Shown here in pieces: positions 11,799 to 20,546 of a stretch of DNA of 64,000 bases. How positions within the stretch are numbered: position 1 is the stretch's first letter; the number at the start of each line of letters is the position of its first letter. The notes under the pieces were generated by a model. The model saw only the letters and a list, made by a program, of their open reading frames with translations, was not told the origin of the DNA and ran no database searches. Both the position numbers and the translations under genes were made by a program. The stretch is taken from NCBI RefSeq assembly GCF_001590925.1, contig NZ_BCTU01000015.1, positions 124,001-188,000 of the forward strand, in the 5' to 3' direction. This DNA comes from Serratia plymuthica NBRC 102599 (GTDB taxonomy: Bacteria; Pseudomonadota; Gammaproteobacteria; Enterobacterales; Enterobacteriaceae).

Positions 11799-12554
11799 AT
11801 GCTGCCGGAATTAACCGACGCCGAAACGCTGCGCTATAACCGTCAGATTATCCTGCGCGGCTTTGACTTCGACGGCCAGGAAAAACTGAAGGCCGCTCGA
11901 GTGCTGATTATCGGCCTGGGCGGGCTGGGTTGCGCTGCTGCGCCATACCTGGCCGCGGCGGGCGTCGGCCACTTGACGCTGGTTGATTTCGACACCGTCG
12001 CCCTCTCCAACCTGCAACGCCAGATCTTGCATCGCGATGCACGCCTTGGCATGACGAAGGTCGAATCTGCTCGCCTCGAGCTGAGCGCCATCAATCCGCA
12101 TATCCGTATTGATGCCGTGGACGGGCAGTTGAACGACGAACAGATGGCGGCGCACATTGCCGCCTGCGATCTGGTGCTGGACTGCACCGACAACGTAGCG
12201 ACACGCGATCTGCTCAACCGCCAGTGCCATGCGCAACGCAAACCGCTGGTTTCCGGCGCGGCGATCCGCATGGAGGGGCAGCTCAGCGTATTCACCTACC
12301 AGCCGGACGAGCCCTGCTACCGCTGCCTGAGCCGGTTATTCGGCGAAAACGCCCTGACCTGCGTCGAGGCTGGGGTTATGGCACCGCTGGTGGGCACTAT
12401 CGGCACGCTACAAGCTCTGGAAGCGATTAAGCTGTTGGCAAACTATGGCCAACCCCTCACCGGAAAACTGCTGATGTTCGACGCCATGACGATGCAGTTC
12501 CGCGAGATGAAGTTGCCGAAAAACCCGCAGTGCGAGGTGTGCGGTGGGGAATAG
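11799..12554 (+). CDS. moeB: Molybdopterin-synthase adenylyltransferase MoeB
   Basis: E1-like enzyme that adenylates the C-terminus of MoaD so that sulfur can be loaded. 251 residues. The nucleotide-binding motif GLGGLGCAAAPYLAAAGVG starts at about residue 39. The RQ..H segment (NLQRQILH), the DCTDN motif and two CxxC pairs binding structural zinc (CYRC near 173 and CEVC at the C-terminus) are all visible. It starts two bases after the moeA stop, as in E. coli, so the two are translationally linked. A hairpin follows about 75 bases downstream. Confidence 0.95.
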   Translation: MLPELTDAETLRYNRQIILRGFDFDGQEKLKAARVLIIGLGGLGCAAAPYLAAAGVGHLTLVDFDTVALSNLQRQILHRDARLGMTKVESARLELSAINPHIRIDAVDGQLNDEQMAAHIAACDLVLDCTDNVATRDLLNRQCHAQRKPLVSGAAIRMEGQLSVFTYQPDEPCYRCLSRLFGENALTCVEAGVMAPLVGTIGTLQALEAIKLLANYGQPLTGKLLMFDAMTMQFREMKLPKNPQCEVCGGE

Positions 12555-12795
12555 CAAGCATTGGCCAAATGGGTAACCATGCCGGACTGCAGAGCCACCA
12601 CGTCAGCCCCCCATTCTGATGAATAACATATAGGGTGAACCCTCATAACTTTGGTGGGTCGCCCTATATTATGCCTGACCCAATCATCTTCTGAATCTGA
12701 TCGATGCTATCCGCCCCAAACATCTTTTTGAAACCTTGCCCAGCCAATTGCTGGAGCACCCGTTCTCTGAGCAATTTCACTCAAACCAAGCTCTT
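12555..12795. other. Non-coding stretch after moeB, with a possible gene remnant
   Basis: Holds the inverted repeat at 12628-12669. On the minus strand a frame ending at 12664 reads ...LQQLAGQGFKKMFGADSIDQ..., which looks like the C-terminal end of some protein. It is cut off upstream by a stop after about 36 codons and has no good start. I cannot name it. It may be a decayed accessory gene. Confidence 0.35.
12628..12669. terminator. Inverted repeat downstream of moeB
   Basis: Arms ATATAGGGTGAACCC and GGGTCGCCCTATAT pair over 14-15 bases with one mismatch and one bulge, around a 13-base loop. It could end the moeAB transcript or be the footprint of a small mobile element. There is no clear T-run. 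Confidence 0.45.
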
Positions 12796-13008
12796 TCATT
12801 TTTCGTCATCCTTTACATTGATAATGTTGAAAAAAACAAAGACAAAGCCGCCCACAAGGCATAAAAAAACAATCAATAAAAAGAAATAAAAATCTCCACC
12901 ATGAATACTGTCACCAATATAATTCACAGCAGTAAATATCATAAATATGTATGTAGAGCAGCGTATCCATTTCCGAAAAAATATGCCATTAGTTCTAACA
13001 GACTGCAT
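12796..13008 (-). CDS. Small two-span membrane protein, unknown
   Basis: A 70-residue reading frame with an AGGGGGGG ribosome site just before the ATG. After a basic N-terminus (RTNGIFFRKW) it has a first hydrophobic segment at about 18-30, a short loop with GDSIHGGD, then a strong span at about 42-62 (FLLIVFLCLVGGFVFVFF), and an acidic tail KDDEK. Not recognised. The AT-rich surroundings differ from the GC-rich neighbours moeB and ybiT, suggesting acquisition. Small membrane proteins of this shape include colicin-type immunity proteins, but nothing here proves that. Confidence 0.45.
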   Translation of the reverse strand: MQSVRTNGIFFRKWIRCSTYIFMIFTAVNYIGDSIHGGDFYFFLLIVFLCLVGGFVFVFFNIINVKDDEK

Positions 13009-13400
13009 TACCCCCCCCTAAAATACTGAAAAAACCTCTCATCATGTGTGATAACGATTATTACTAACGTTTGCACGAGGAAATATCAAGATATTTTCAG
13101 CCTTATTAAAAACAAGGTTAAAAAACTAAAACCAGCAACTACTTAAATATATAATTCATTCGCGCAACCGATTTTTAGCGAATTTTATGGCAAGGTTAAT
13201 TAATGGCATTAACGAATCAGGTAAATATGCGTGCAGCTTAAAATAATAAAACCAAGCCTCTATACTCACTTTACGATAAATAAAAGACATGCATTCCAGA
13301 TTTTATACTTACGGGGGAAAATGCAGATAGTGAACGATATTTGAGGAGTTTATGTCAGAATTTCAAAAGAGCATTTTACTCTGCACTATAACGGAGACAA
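13009..13400. other. AT-rich intergenic stretch between the small membrane protein and ybiT
   Basis: About 390 bases, very AT-rich, with no convincing gene apart from a 45-codon frame starting at 13352 behind a GAGGAG site, which runs through the ybiT terminator. It probably contains the promoter of the small membrane protein. Confidence 0.5.
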
Positions 13401-13426
13401 AAAAGGCGGGAATGCTCCCGCCTTTT
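13401..13426 (-). terminator. Intrinsic terminator of ybiT
   Basis: Perfect stem AAAAGGCGGGA / TCCCGCCTTTT with a 4-base loop, 17 bases beyond the ybiT stop. Read leftwards it is followed by a T-run. Confidence 0.88.
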
Positions 13427-13442
13427 GACTGCCTAAGCAGAG

Positions 13443-15035
13443 TTAAACGATACCCTGGCTACGCAGATAGTCTTCGTAGTTGCCGGTAAAGTCGATAACC
13501 TTGGTCGGCGTCATTTCCAGCACGCGCGTCGCCAGCGAGCTGACGAACTCACGGTCGTGGGAAACGAAGATCAACGTACCTTCGTACATTTCCAGCGCCA
13601 TGTTCAGCGATTCGATGGATTCCATATCCAGGTGGTTGGTTGGTTCATCCATAACCAGAATATTAGGGCGCTGCATCATCAGCTTGCCGAACAGCATGCG
13701 GCCCTTTTCACCACCGGACAGCACCTTAACTTTCTTCTTGATGTCATCCTGGCTGAACAGCAAACGGCCCAGCACGCTGCGCACCGCTTGCTCGTCGTCT
13801 TTTTCCTGCTTCCACTGGCTCATCCAGTCGAATACCGTCAGGGTGTCATCGAACTCGTATTCGTGATCCTGAGCGTAGTAGCCGATCTTGGCGTTTTCGG
13901 ACCACTTCACGCTGCCGCTGTCCGGCAGGGCGTCGCCCACCAGCGTTTTCAGCAAGGTGGATTTACCGATACCGTTCGGGCCCAGCACCGCCACTTTCTC
14001 GCCCACTTCAACCATCAGGTTGAACTTGCTGAACAGCGGGCCGCTATCGAAGCCTTTGGTCAGCGCTTCTACTTCCAGCGCGTTGCGGAACAGTTTCTTG
14101 TCCTGATCAAAACGGATGAACGGGTTCTGACGGCTTGAGGCCTTCACTTCTTCCAGCTGGATCTTGTCGATCTGGCGGGCGCGAGAGGTCGCCTGCTTGG
14201 ATTTGGAGGCATTGGCGCTGAAGCGGCTCACGAACGATTGCAGTTCGTTAATCTGTGCCTTCTTCTTGGCGTTGTCCGCAACCAGACGCTCGCGCGCCTG
14301 AGTGGCCGCAGTCATATATTCGTCGTAGTTGCCCGGATAAACGCGCAGCTCGCCGTAGTCCAGATCCGCCATGTGAGTACAGACCATGTTCAGGAAGTGA
14401 CGGTCGTGCGAAATGATGACCATGGTGCTGTTACGATCGTTCAGCACCTGCTCCAGCCAGCGAATGGTATCGATGTCCAGGTTGTTCGTCGGTTCGTCGA
14501 GCAGCAGGATTTCCGGATCGGAGAACAGCGCCTGCGCCAGCAATACGCGCAGTTTGAAGCCCGGCGCGATCTCGCTCATCGGGCCGTAATGCTGTTCAAC
14601 CGGGATGCCTACGCCAAGCAGCAGTTCGCCGGCGCGCGCTTCGGCGGTGTAACCGTCCATCTCGCCGTAAGCCACTTCCAGATCGGCCACTTTGTAGCCG
14701 TCTTCTTCGCTCATTTCGGCCAGACCGTAAATGCGGTCACGCTCTTCCTTCACTGCCCACAGCTCGTGGTGGCCCATGATGACGGTGTCCAGCACGCTGT
14801 ATTGTTCGAAAGCGAACTGATCCTGACGCAGTTTGCCCAGGCGTTCGTTCGGATCGAGGAACACGTTGCCGCCGCTCGGCACCAGATCGCCACCCAGGAT
14901 TTTCATAAAGGTGGATTTGCCGCAGCCGTTGGCCCCGATCAAACCGTAGCGGTTACCGCCGCCAAACTTGACGGAGATGTTTTCAAACAACGGCTTACTG
15001 CCAAACTGCATAGTGATGTTGTTAGTGCTTAACAC
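13443..15035 (-). CDS. ybiT: ABC-F family ATPase YbiT
   Basis: Soluble protein of 530 residues with two ABC ATPase domains and no membrane part, typical of the ABC-F translation-factor family, which acts on the ribosome E site. Domain 1 has Walker [10 protein letters not shown] near 34-42; domain 2 has GPNGIGKST near 350. Walker B segments [11 protein letters not shown] and [11 protein letters not shown] are both intact. The linker between domains (about 245-300) is charged, as expected for the P-site-tRNA interaction motif. The signature of domain 2 is LSGGEKGR; that of domain 1 is replaced by [14 protein letters not shown], which I read as a diverged signature. Sequence matches YbiT rather than EttA or Uup. 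Confidence 0.94.
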   Translation of the reverse strand: MLSTNNITMQFGSKPLFENISVKFGGGNRYGLIGANGCGKSTFMKILGGDLVPSGGNVFLDPNERLGKLRQDQFAFEQYSVLDTVIMGHHELWAVKEERDRIYGLAEMSEEDGYKVADLEVAYGEMDGYTAEARAGELLLGVGIPVEQHYGPMSEIAPGFKLRVLLAQALFSDPEILLLDEPTNNLDIDTIRWLEQVLNDRNSTMVIISHDRHFLNMVCTHMADLDYGELRVYPGNYDEYMTAATQARERLVADNAKKKAQINELQSFVSRFSANASKSKQATSRARQIDKIQLEEVKASSRQNPFIRFDQDKKLFRNALEVEALTKGFDSGPLFSKFNLMVEVGEKVAVLGPNGIGKSTLLKTLVGDALPDSGSVKWSENAKIGYYAQDHEYEFDDTLTVFDWMSQWKQEKDDEQAVRSVLGRLLFSQDDIKKKVKVLSGGEKGRMLFGKLMMQRPNILVMDEPTNHLDMESIESLNMALEMYEGTLIFVSHDREFVSSLATRVLEMTPTKVIDFTGNYEDYLRSQGIV

Positions 15036-15296
15036 AGCGCTCGCTCTTCATATCATTGGGAATGTGATTTGGCGCGCATTATGCCATAACGAGGATAAGA
15101 GATCGCGGGAAGTTTCGGTGACAATTTGAGCAAAGGTGCGGCGGCAGAGGATCATAAGGTTAACCCGGCATGCCGGCCCCGTGGCTCGGCGTAATGCAAG
15201 CCCGCCCGTTGACGGAGGGATACCGGTGAAACTATTAGCGCTTGAAGGTTGTCATGAGCCACTTCCCCAAGAAATAGAATAATTCAGCAAATTTAC

Positions 15297-15722
15297 TCAC
15301 ATGCATCCGTGATTTAAAATACCAAAATATAAATGTTTAAATTTTTCTTTTCTTAAAATGTCTGCTTTCAATACAGAAACATCATCATCCCACTCTTTTT
15401 CAAAAATGGATTTGACGTCGTTATTATTTAGTTTACCTAGTTGTTTCAATCCACAAGCGGCATAAAGTTTACTTTCCGGCGTTGCCTTGGGATTATTGGC
15501 TACTCTCAAAAAAATATCAGTTGCGCTCTTGCTTTTAAGAATATCTATTACAGCAACTTCTCCTTCACTAATCCTGCCAACAAAGCCGTTCATTCCTAAG
15601 GAAAAGTAACGGGTCTGCGATAGATTACTTTCTATAACCTCATAATCCTTTTCATTTGCGTAGCCATAGAGAGAACATAACGAAGTAAAAGACAAAGTAG
15701 CAACTATAAAAATCCTTTTCAT
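15297..15722 (-). CDS. Hypothetical secreted protein
   Basis: 141 residues from the ATG at 15722, which has AGGTGGG just upstream. A signal peptide is clear (MKRIFIVATLSFTSLCSLYGYA, cleavage before NEKDYEV). The mature part looks helical, with a segment ATPESKLYAACGLKQLGK that resembles a HEAT-like or immunity-protein repeat. It holds two cysteines, in AACGL and in the C-terminal HGCM, which could pair in the periplasm. Not recognised. AT-rich and isolated between ybiT and a pseudogene. A periplasmic immunity protein without its toxin is one possibility, but this is speculation. Confidence 0.6.
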   Translation of the reverse strand: MKRIFIVATLSFTSLCSLYGYANEKDYEVIESNLSQTRYFSLGMNGFVGRISEGEVAVIDILKSKSATDIFLRVANNPKATPESKLYAACGLKQLGKLNNNDVKSIFEKEWDDDVSVLKADILRKEKFKHLYFGILNHGCM

Positions 15723-15737
15723 AAAGCCCACCTGCAT

Positions 15738-15972
15738 TCACAAATCATTTACCTTATGCCAACCTAACCACATAAATAAAATCATTGCAAATAGAAAACT
15801 TATAGCTTTATTAATAACATGACTCATTAAAATCTATAAAATAGCTTGATTCATATACTCTTATTATACGAGCATCAACCGTAACCTTACTTTTCTTCAA
15901 CCATTTTTTGAAACCGCCCCCGCTCCCCGAACATGCCGAATGCGATAATCCCCCATCCGGCATCCTGACTCG
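15738..15972. other. AT-rich spacer upstream of the secreted protein
   Basis: Carries the likely promoter of the leftward secreted-protein gene. No gene seen. Confidence 0.5.
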
Positions 15973-16175
15973 TTAATCGGGGAAACAACCGTTGATGTGC
16001 GAGTAAGGCGCTGCATCACCGAACAGCGGTTCGGAACTGCCGTCAGCCAGAAAACCTGCCGCCAATCTGGCGGTGTGCGTCCACAGGCTTTGCGGGATCC
16101 ATGAGCCGACGCTCACCCGGCGTACGCCAAGCGCGGCGAGTTGCTCCGCCGGCATCAGGTTGTGCGAGACGTCTC
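15973..16175 (-). pseudogene. C-terminal remnant of an isocitrate lyase/PEP mutase family protein
   Basis: The frame reads NLMPAEQLAALGVRRVSVGS..., then a helix with AARLAAG and an ending like that of the isocitrate lyase/PEP phosphonomutase family. In complete members the last beta strand and helices contain '(M)PS...L..LGVRRVS.G'. Only about 65 residues remain. Upstream, near 16175-16190, the similarity and the GC-rich composition stop abruptly and AT-rich DNA begins, so the 5' three quarters were deleted. No function is expected. Confidence 0.7.
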
Positions 16176-16189
16176 AATATCCTGGATTA

Positions 16190-16812
16190 CTCGTATTCCT
16201 GTCTGCGTTCGAGAAAACATATTTGTATTCACCACAACGATTATTTAAATAAATTAAATTCACAAAAAATATTAATTACTCACAGGCAGGCCTAAAAAAA
16301 CCATCAGGCGTATCATCGGAGTGATAGAGAGAGCCAATATTTACGTTAAACATCTCAACAAAAAAATAACGTTAACCTACGGGTAATAAACCATTACTCC
16401 CCTGGATTAAGTAAATGCTTTGCCTTTACCCTCTCCTTCAGGCCAAGTAGCAATTTTTATTGCTACGGCAGAACCATACCACCGCAGATTCCTCTCTACG
16501 ATTAAAATTGTGATTCACCTCTTAAAACCCACAAGGAATCGGATCCTTTGTGTGTGGCAGGTCACTAAATCGTCAGCCAGGCAGAGTTGACACCCTTATC
16601 ACAACCAGAATAAATCACCAAATAAACAACAAGTTAAACAAATTAACCTCCATTTTCACACCGAAAATAACCCGTATTGCATATAGTTGTACATACAAGT
16701 ATATGTAAACAAGAGACTGCAAAAGTGTGATCGCAACAAACAGCATCCCTCAGGTATCACTGGTGAAACATTAACAATAAAAACATGCCACCCATCGCGA
16801 GAGATTGAAATA
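16190..16812. other. Long 5' region of the MHS transporter
   Basis: About 620 bases of AT-rich DNA without a gene. It includes an 8-bp perfect hairpin (16447-16466) and a TTGACA at 16586-16591. It probably contains the promoter and control sites of the downstream transporter. Confidence 0.5.
16447..16466. promoter_or_regulatory. Perfect inverted repeat upstream of the MHS transporter
   Basis: GTAGCAAT / ATTGCTAC around a TTTT loop, about 350 bases before the transporter start. It may be an operator or the stem of a transcript hairpin. Confidence 0.35.
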
Positions 16813-18120
16813 ATGACAAACACTGTTGAAAACGAGTTATCCGAGAATCGGACGATCGAAAAGAAAAAGATAAATTATAAGGTCATTTTTGGCGCCAGCC
16901 TCGGTAACGGACTGGAGATCTTCGATTTCACCGTTTACAGCTTCTTTGCAGCCATTATCGGCAAACTGTATTTCCCCAGCGACACGGCCTACGGTTCTTT
17001 ATTAATGTCGGTGGCCGTTTTTGGCGTCGGCTTTATTATGCGGCCGCTGGGCAGCATGGTGTTGGGAGCCTACGCCGATCGGGTCGGGCGTAAGGCCGCC
17101 ATGTTAATGACTATTGTTCTGATGGGCGTCGGCACGGCGCTGATCGCCTTCGCCCCCACTCATGCGCAGATTGGCATCTTCGCACCGATGCTGATCGTGG
17201 TCGGGCGATTGATTCAGGGCTTTGCCGCCGGCGGTGAAGTGGGGTCTGCGACCACCCTGCTGCTGGAGTCGGCCGGGGCCAACCAGCGGGGATTCTTTGT
17301 CAGTTGGCAGGCGATCAGCCAAGGCATCAGCGCCTTGCTCGGTGCCTCTTTCGGGCTGCTGTTGACCTATTTTCTGCCGGAAGAAGCCCTCTATTCCTGG
17401 GGCTGGCGCGTGCCTTTCATCGTCGGCCTGCTGATTATTCCCGTCGGCGTATATATCCGTAAACACCTGGAAGAAACCTATAGCGGCGAGGTTGCGGATC
17501 AAGAACGCCCACCGGTTAACCCGGTCTGGGATGTGCTGCGCAATCACTTTAAAGACCTGCTGCTGGGGATGCTGATCATTATGTCCGGCACCGTGATGGT
17601 TTATATTGTGCTGCTGTATATGCCGACCTATATGATGCAGACCTATCACATTGCCGCGCCAACCGCCTATCTCTTCAGCTGCATTGCTTCCGTGGTGCAA
17701 ATCGTCGCCGTTTATTTCGCCGGCCGTTATGTCGATCGGGTACAAAACTACAAAAGGCCGCTGCTTTTCTCTATCTTTGCCGCCCTGATACTGATTTATC
17801 CCACGTTCTGGTTCCTGGGCTCCACACACTATCTGTGGCTGGCAATCCTCTTTCGCATCTTGCTGATTGGCGCTTTAGGGATCAATATGTTGTCGAGCAC
17901 CATGCTGATCGTCTCTGCGCTACCGCGCCATGTCCGCGCTACCGGCACCTCAATGATTTACGCCTTCGGCGTTACGCTGTTTGGTGGGTCGGCGCAGCTC
18001 GTCGTCACCTGGCTGCTGGATGTCAGCGGCAATCCTATGGCGCCGGCCTGGTATGTCACCGGCATGCTGACTATCAGCCTGATTGCCACTACGGTGTTCA
18101 AGGAGCGTCACAAAAACTGA
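16813..18120 (+). CDS. MFS transporter, metabolite:H+ symporter (MHS) family
   Basis: A 435-residue, 12-span major facilitator of the metabolite:proton symporter subgroup, whose members carry citrate, tricarballylate, shikimate, proline/betaine or similar compounds. Characteristic points are FGASLGNGLEIFDFTVYSFF at the first span, the loop-2/3 motif GAYADRVGRKAAM, and GRLIQGFAAGGEVGSATTLL. I took the ATG at 16813 (MTNTVENEL). The longer frame from 16687 adds 42 polar residues unlike the family. A small membrane protein follows 33 bases later and is probably co-transcribed. The substrate cannot be read from sequence alone. Confidence 0.88.
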   Translation: MTNTVENELSENRTIEKKKINYKVIFGASLGNGLEIFDFTVYSFFAAIIGKLYFPSDTAYGSLLMSVAVFGVGFIMRPLGSMVLGAYADRVGRKAAMLMTIVLMGVGTALIAFAPTHAQIGIFAPMLIVVGRLIQGFAAGGEVGSATTLLLESAGANQRGFFVSWQAISQGISALLGASFGLLLTYFLPEEALYSWGWRVPFIVGLLIIPVGVYIRKHLEETYSGEVADQERPPVNPVWDVLRNHFKDLLLGMLIIMSGTVMVYIVLLYMPTYMMQTYHIAAPTAYLFSCIASVVQIVAVYFAGRYVDRVQNYKRPLLFSIFAALILIYPTFWFLGSTHYLWLAILFRILLIGALGINMLSSTMLIVSALPRHVRATGTSMIYAFGVTLFGGSAQLVVTWLLDVSGNPMAPAWYVTGMLTISLIATTVFKERHKN

Positions 18121-18153
18121 CGCAATAGTCCTATCCCAGGAGCGAAGAGAAGT

Positions 18154-18585
18154 ATGGATACCCCTTATAATTTGGCATTACTGACGGGCGCAGGACTGAG
18201 CGCCATTGCGGCCCTGGTGCATGTTTGGGTGATCAAGGCGGGGCCGCACGGATATCGCCTGTGCGGCGCCGGCGATCGCTTTATCCGCGCTGCCGAAGCC
18301 GGCAAGAAATTTCCGGCCATCGCGACCGCGGGTATCGCCCTGGTGCTGTTTATCTGGGCGCTGTACGCTTTGGCCGGCGCCGGCATTATTGCGCCGCTGC
18401 CATTGCTGCGCCCCGCGCTGTGCTTCATCACGTTTATCTATTTGTTGCGTGGTATCGCAGGCCCCGTTGCGCTGCGCAATACCGGCCGCAGCCACAGATT
18501 CATCGTCATAAGCTCATTGATATGTCTCTGCATAGGTCTGGTTCATCTGCTGGGGCTTATACAGCGTTGGAACGCGCTGGCATAA
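18154..18585 (+). CDS. Hypothetical four-span membrane protein
   Basis: A 143-residue hydrophobic protein with four predicted helices at about 6-27, 50-72, 76-100 and 113-135, joined by short loops rich in Arg and Gly (GPHGYRLCGAGDRFIRAAEAGKKF between helices 1 and 2). Not recognised. It follows the MHS transporter by 33 bases with an AGGAG ribosome site (CCAGGAGCGAAG), suggesting an operon and perhaps a related role, but nothing more can be supported. Confidence 0.7.
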   Translation: MDTPYNLALLTGAGLSAIAALVHVWVIKAGPHGYRLCGAGDRFIRAAEAGKKFPAIATAGIALVLFIWALYALAGAGIIAPLPLLRPALCFITFIYLLRGIAGPVALRNTGRSHRFIVISSLICLCIGLVHLLGLIQRWNALA

Positions 18586-18612
18586 CTTTCCGTTAGCACA
18601 AGAGATAACACC

Positions 18613-18631
18613 CGCTCTGCACCGCAGAGCG
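18613..18631 (+). terminator. Hairpin downstream of the transporter operon
   Basis: Perfect 8-bp stem CGCTCTGC / GCAGAGCG with a 3-base loop, 28 bases after the stop at 18585. No T-run, so possibly a rho-dependent end or a stability element. Confidence 0.4.
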
Positions 18632-18681
18632 AGGTCGCTGTCGATACCGCGTTTGAAACCACATCCCTCAAACGGGCTGAC

Positions 18682-19182
18682 TCAGGCCTGATCGCCATAT
18701 CTGACCACAGTCAGCCGCTCTTCCTCTGAAGGGGAAACAAAGTAGTGGGTAAGCAGATCGAAGGTTTCTTCGCTTAGCACGAAAGGATGATCGCCCTGCT
18801 CATTTCTCAGTTTTATCCGGCTCTTGCATTGCACATCGCTGACGTCCAGAAAATGCAGACAATGACCAACACCGGCGGCGTCTGCCAATTGCCTGGCCCA
18901 AAGACGACGATCCGGCGTGTTCATCGGAAAATCGAGCACCACCGACAGCCCATGATGCAGCAGCTGTACAATATGTTCACTCAATGCCTGCCGCAGCCGG
19001 GCCGAATAGCGGACGTAATCCTGCAACCCGGCCATCTGTTGTTCATACAGCGTCGCCAGCCAGCTGTCCTCAACAATCAACAGCGTTTGCGGCTGTAGCG
19101 ACAAGCGGTTTGCCAACGTTGACTTGCCTGAGCCGGCTTTGCCGCACATCAGATGTAAAACAGCCTGGGGGTGATTTTCCAT
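18682..19182 (-). CDS. P-loop kinase-like ATP-binding protein (AAA_33 type)
   Basis: A 166-residue small ATPase/kinase. Walker A is GKAGSGKST at about 14-22, followed by a helix and an LLIVEDSWLA strand. A second strand SVVLDFPMNT and the arginine-rich RRLWARQL segment fit the zeta-toxin/polynucleotide-kinase-like AAA_33 fold, as does the HFLDVSDVQCKSRIKLRN lid region. The phosphoryl acceptor is unknown. It is isolated, transcribed leftwards, with a small hairpin in its upstream region. The translated start has a strong GGAGGA site before it. Confidence 0.8.
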   Translation of the reverse strand: MENHPQAVLHLMCGKAGSGKSTLANRLSLQPQTLLIVEDSWLATLYEQQMAGLQDYVRYSARLRQALSEHIVQLLHHGLSVVLDFPMNTPDRRLWARQLADAAGVGHCLHFLDVSDVQCKSRIKLRNEQGDHPFVLSEETFDLLTHYFVSPSEEERLTVVRYGDQA

Positions 19183-19221
19183 GACGTCCTCCTGGGTGAT
19201 GGCCAGCAGGAGGAGAGATGC

Positions 19222-19242
19222 CCCGCCTTACTGGCGGGTTTT
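19222..19242 (+). terminator. Small hairpin upstream of the P-loop gene
   Basis: CCCGCC / GGCGGG with a 5-base loop and TTTT after it on the plus strand. No plus-strand gene ends here, so it might instead be part of a leader or a remnant. Confidence 0.35.
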
Positions 19243-19377
19243 GGCTTGAAAGAGACGCGCTATCCCACCACTCTGAGAATGGTGATAATAATCTGCGCGA
19301 ATACAAGTCGGTTTTTGTTCATCCACTATCAATAGAATAAAACCGGAAGGGCTGTCAACAGCGAAACCAGCGTTGCA

Positions 19378-19725
19378 TTAACCTGCGTGATAGCCGCGGC
19401 TGTCCTGCGGCGCTAGATCCCGCTGCTCCAAACCATAGTCACGCACCACCTCAGCCACCCGCAGGCGGTAGTGCGCCAGCACATCATGGCGGCCACGCGC
19501 CTGCGCAGCCCGGTGCTGCTCGATATTGCGCCACTGTTTTACCGCCTCTTCGTCCCGCCAAAAGGACAGCGACAGCAACCGCTGCGGATCGGCCAGGCTT
19601 TGAAAGCGCTCGATGGAGATAAATCCGTCAATCTCCGCCAGCAGCGGCTTTAGCTCTGCCGCCAGTTTAAGGTAGGTTTCACGCTGCCCGTCGGCGGCCT
19701 GCAATTCAAAAATAACGGCAATCAT
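19378..19725 (-). CDS. Antibiotic biosynthesis monooxygenase (ABM) domain protein
   Basis: A 115-residue protein with one dimeric alpha/beta-barrel ABM domain (about residues 1-95). The start MIAVIFELQAADGQRETYL, the central IDGFISIERFQSL and the SLSFWRDEEAVKQWR segment are typical. Members are cofactor-free monooxygenases or heme-degrading enzymes, and many remain uncharacterised. It is divergent from an ArsR-family regulator with 74 bases between starts. That arrangement of a small enzyme with its likely repressor suggests local control by a small molecule. Substrate unknown. Confidence 0.87.
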   Translation of the reverse strand: MIAVIFELQAADGQRETYLKLAAELKPLLAEIDGFISIERFQSLADPQRLLSLSFWRDEEAVKQWRNIEQHRAAQARGRHDVLAHYRLRVAEVVRDYGLEQRDLAPQDSRGYHAG

Positions 19726-19799
19726 AGAAAGTTCCTGTCAGGAAGATTAACCCTATCCTAAGGCTAGACCTACAGCCATACTTCGCCTAATCTCGAACT

Positions 19800-20483
19800 A
19801 TGAATGACATCGATATCGAAGATCGCCTGGCGGCATTGACCGCCGCTATCGCCGACCGTACCCGTGCGCGCATGTTGTGCCTGCTGATGGACGGGCGCGC
19901 CTATACCGCCACCGAACTCAGCGCCGCGGTGGACGTCGCCGCCTCTACCGCCAGCGGGCATTTGGCGCGCTTGCAGGAACAACGGTTGATCGCCTGCGTC
20001 AAACAGGGGCGCTATCGCTATTTCCGCCTGGCGGGGCAGCCGGTGGCCGATGTGCTGGAAACGTTGATGGCGCTGGCCGGCGTCGAACGGCCGACGGTGA
20101 AAAGCACAACCCCCACCTCGCTGCAATTCGCCCGCACCTGCTACGATCATATGGCCGGTGAAGTGGCGGTAAAACTGCATGACCGTCTGCATCAGTTAGC
20201 CTGGCTGGTGGGCGAGGAAGACTACCGGCTGAGCGATGCGGGGCAGACCGCCCTGGCGCGATTGGGCGTCGACTGCGCGCCTGCGCCCTCACGGCGGCGC
20301 TTCGCCTGCGGCTGCCTGGACTGGAGCGAACGCAAGGCTCACCTTGGCGGCGCACTTGGCGCAGCGCTACTTAACGCCTTTATCGAACGCGGCTGGATAA
20401 GGCGCCGGCTCGATAGCCGCGAGCTGCAACTCACCGCCACCGGCAAGAATGCTCTGAAAGCACATTTTGACCTCACGGTTTAA
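19800..20483 (+). CDS. ArsR/SmtB-type winged-helix transcriptional regulator
   Basis: A 227-residue regulator. An N-terminal winged helix (about 5-90) shows the ArsR pattern: LTAAIADRTRARMLCLLMDG..., a recognition helix with AASTASGHLARLQEQRLI, and a wing with GRYRYFRL. After it comes a longer C-terminal region with several cysteines (DCAPAPSRRRFACGCLDWSERK), which could bind a metal or react with an electrophile. Longer than classical metal-sensing ArsR proteins (about 100-120 residues). It probably represses itself and the divergent ABM gene. Confidence 0.85.
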   Translation: MNDIDIEDRLAALTAAIADRTRARMLCLLMDGRAYTATELSAAVDVAASTASGHLARLQEQRLIACVKQGRYRYFRLAGQPVADVLETLMALAGVERPTVKSTTPTSLQFARTCYDHMAGEVAVKLHDRLHQLAWLVGEEDYRLSDAGQTALARLGVDCAPAPSRRRFACGCLDWSERKAHLGGALGAALLNAFIERGWIRRRLDSRELQLTATGKNALKAHFDLTV

Positions 20484-20546
20484 CCCCGCAACGCGTTAGC
20501 TTTGGTGCAATACTCAATAGGCAAACCGTCAACCCGAGGACTCCTC

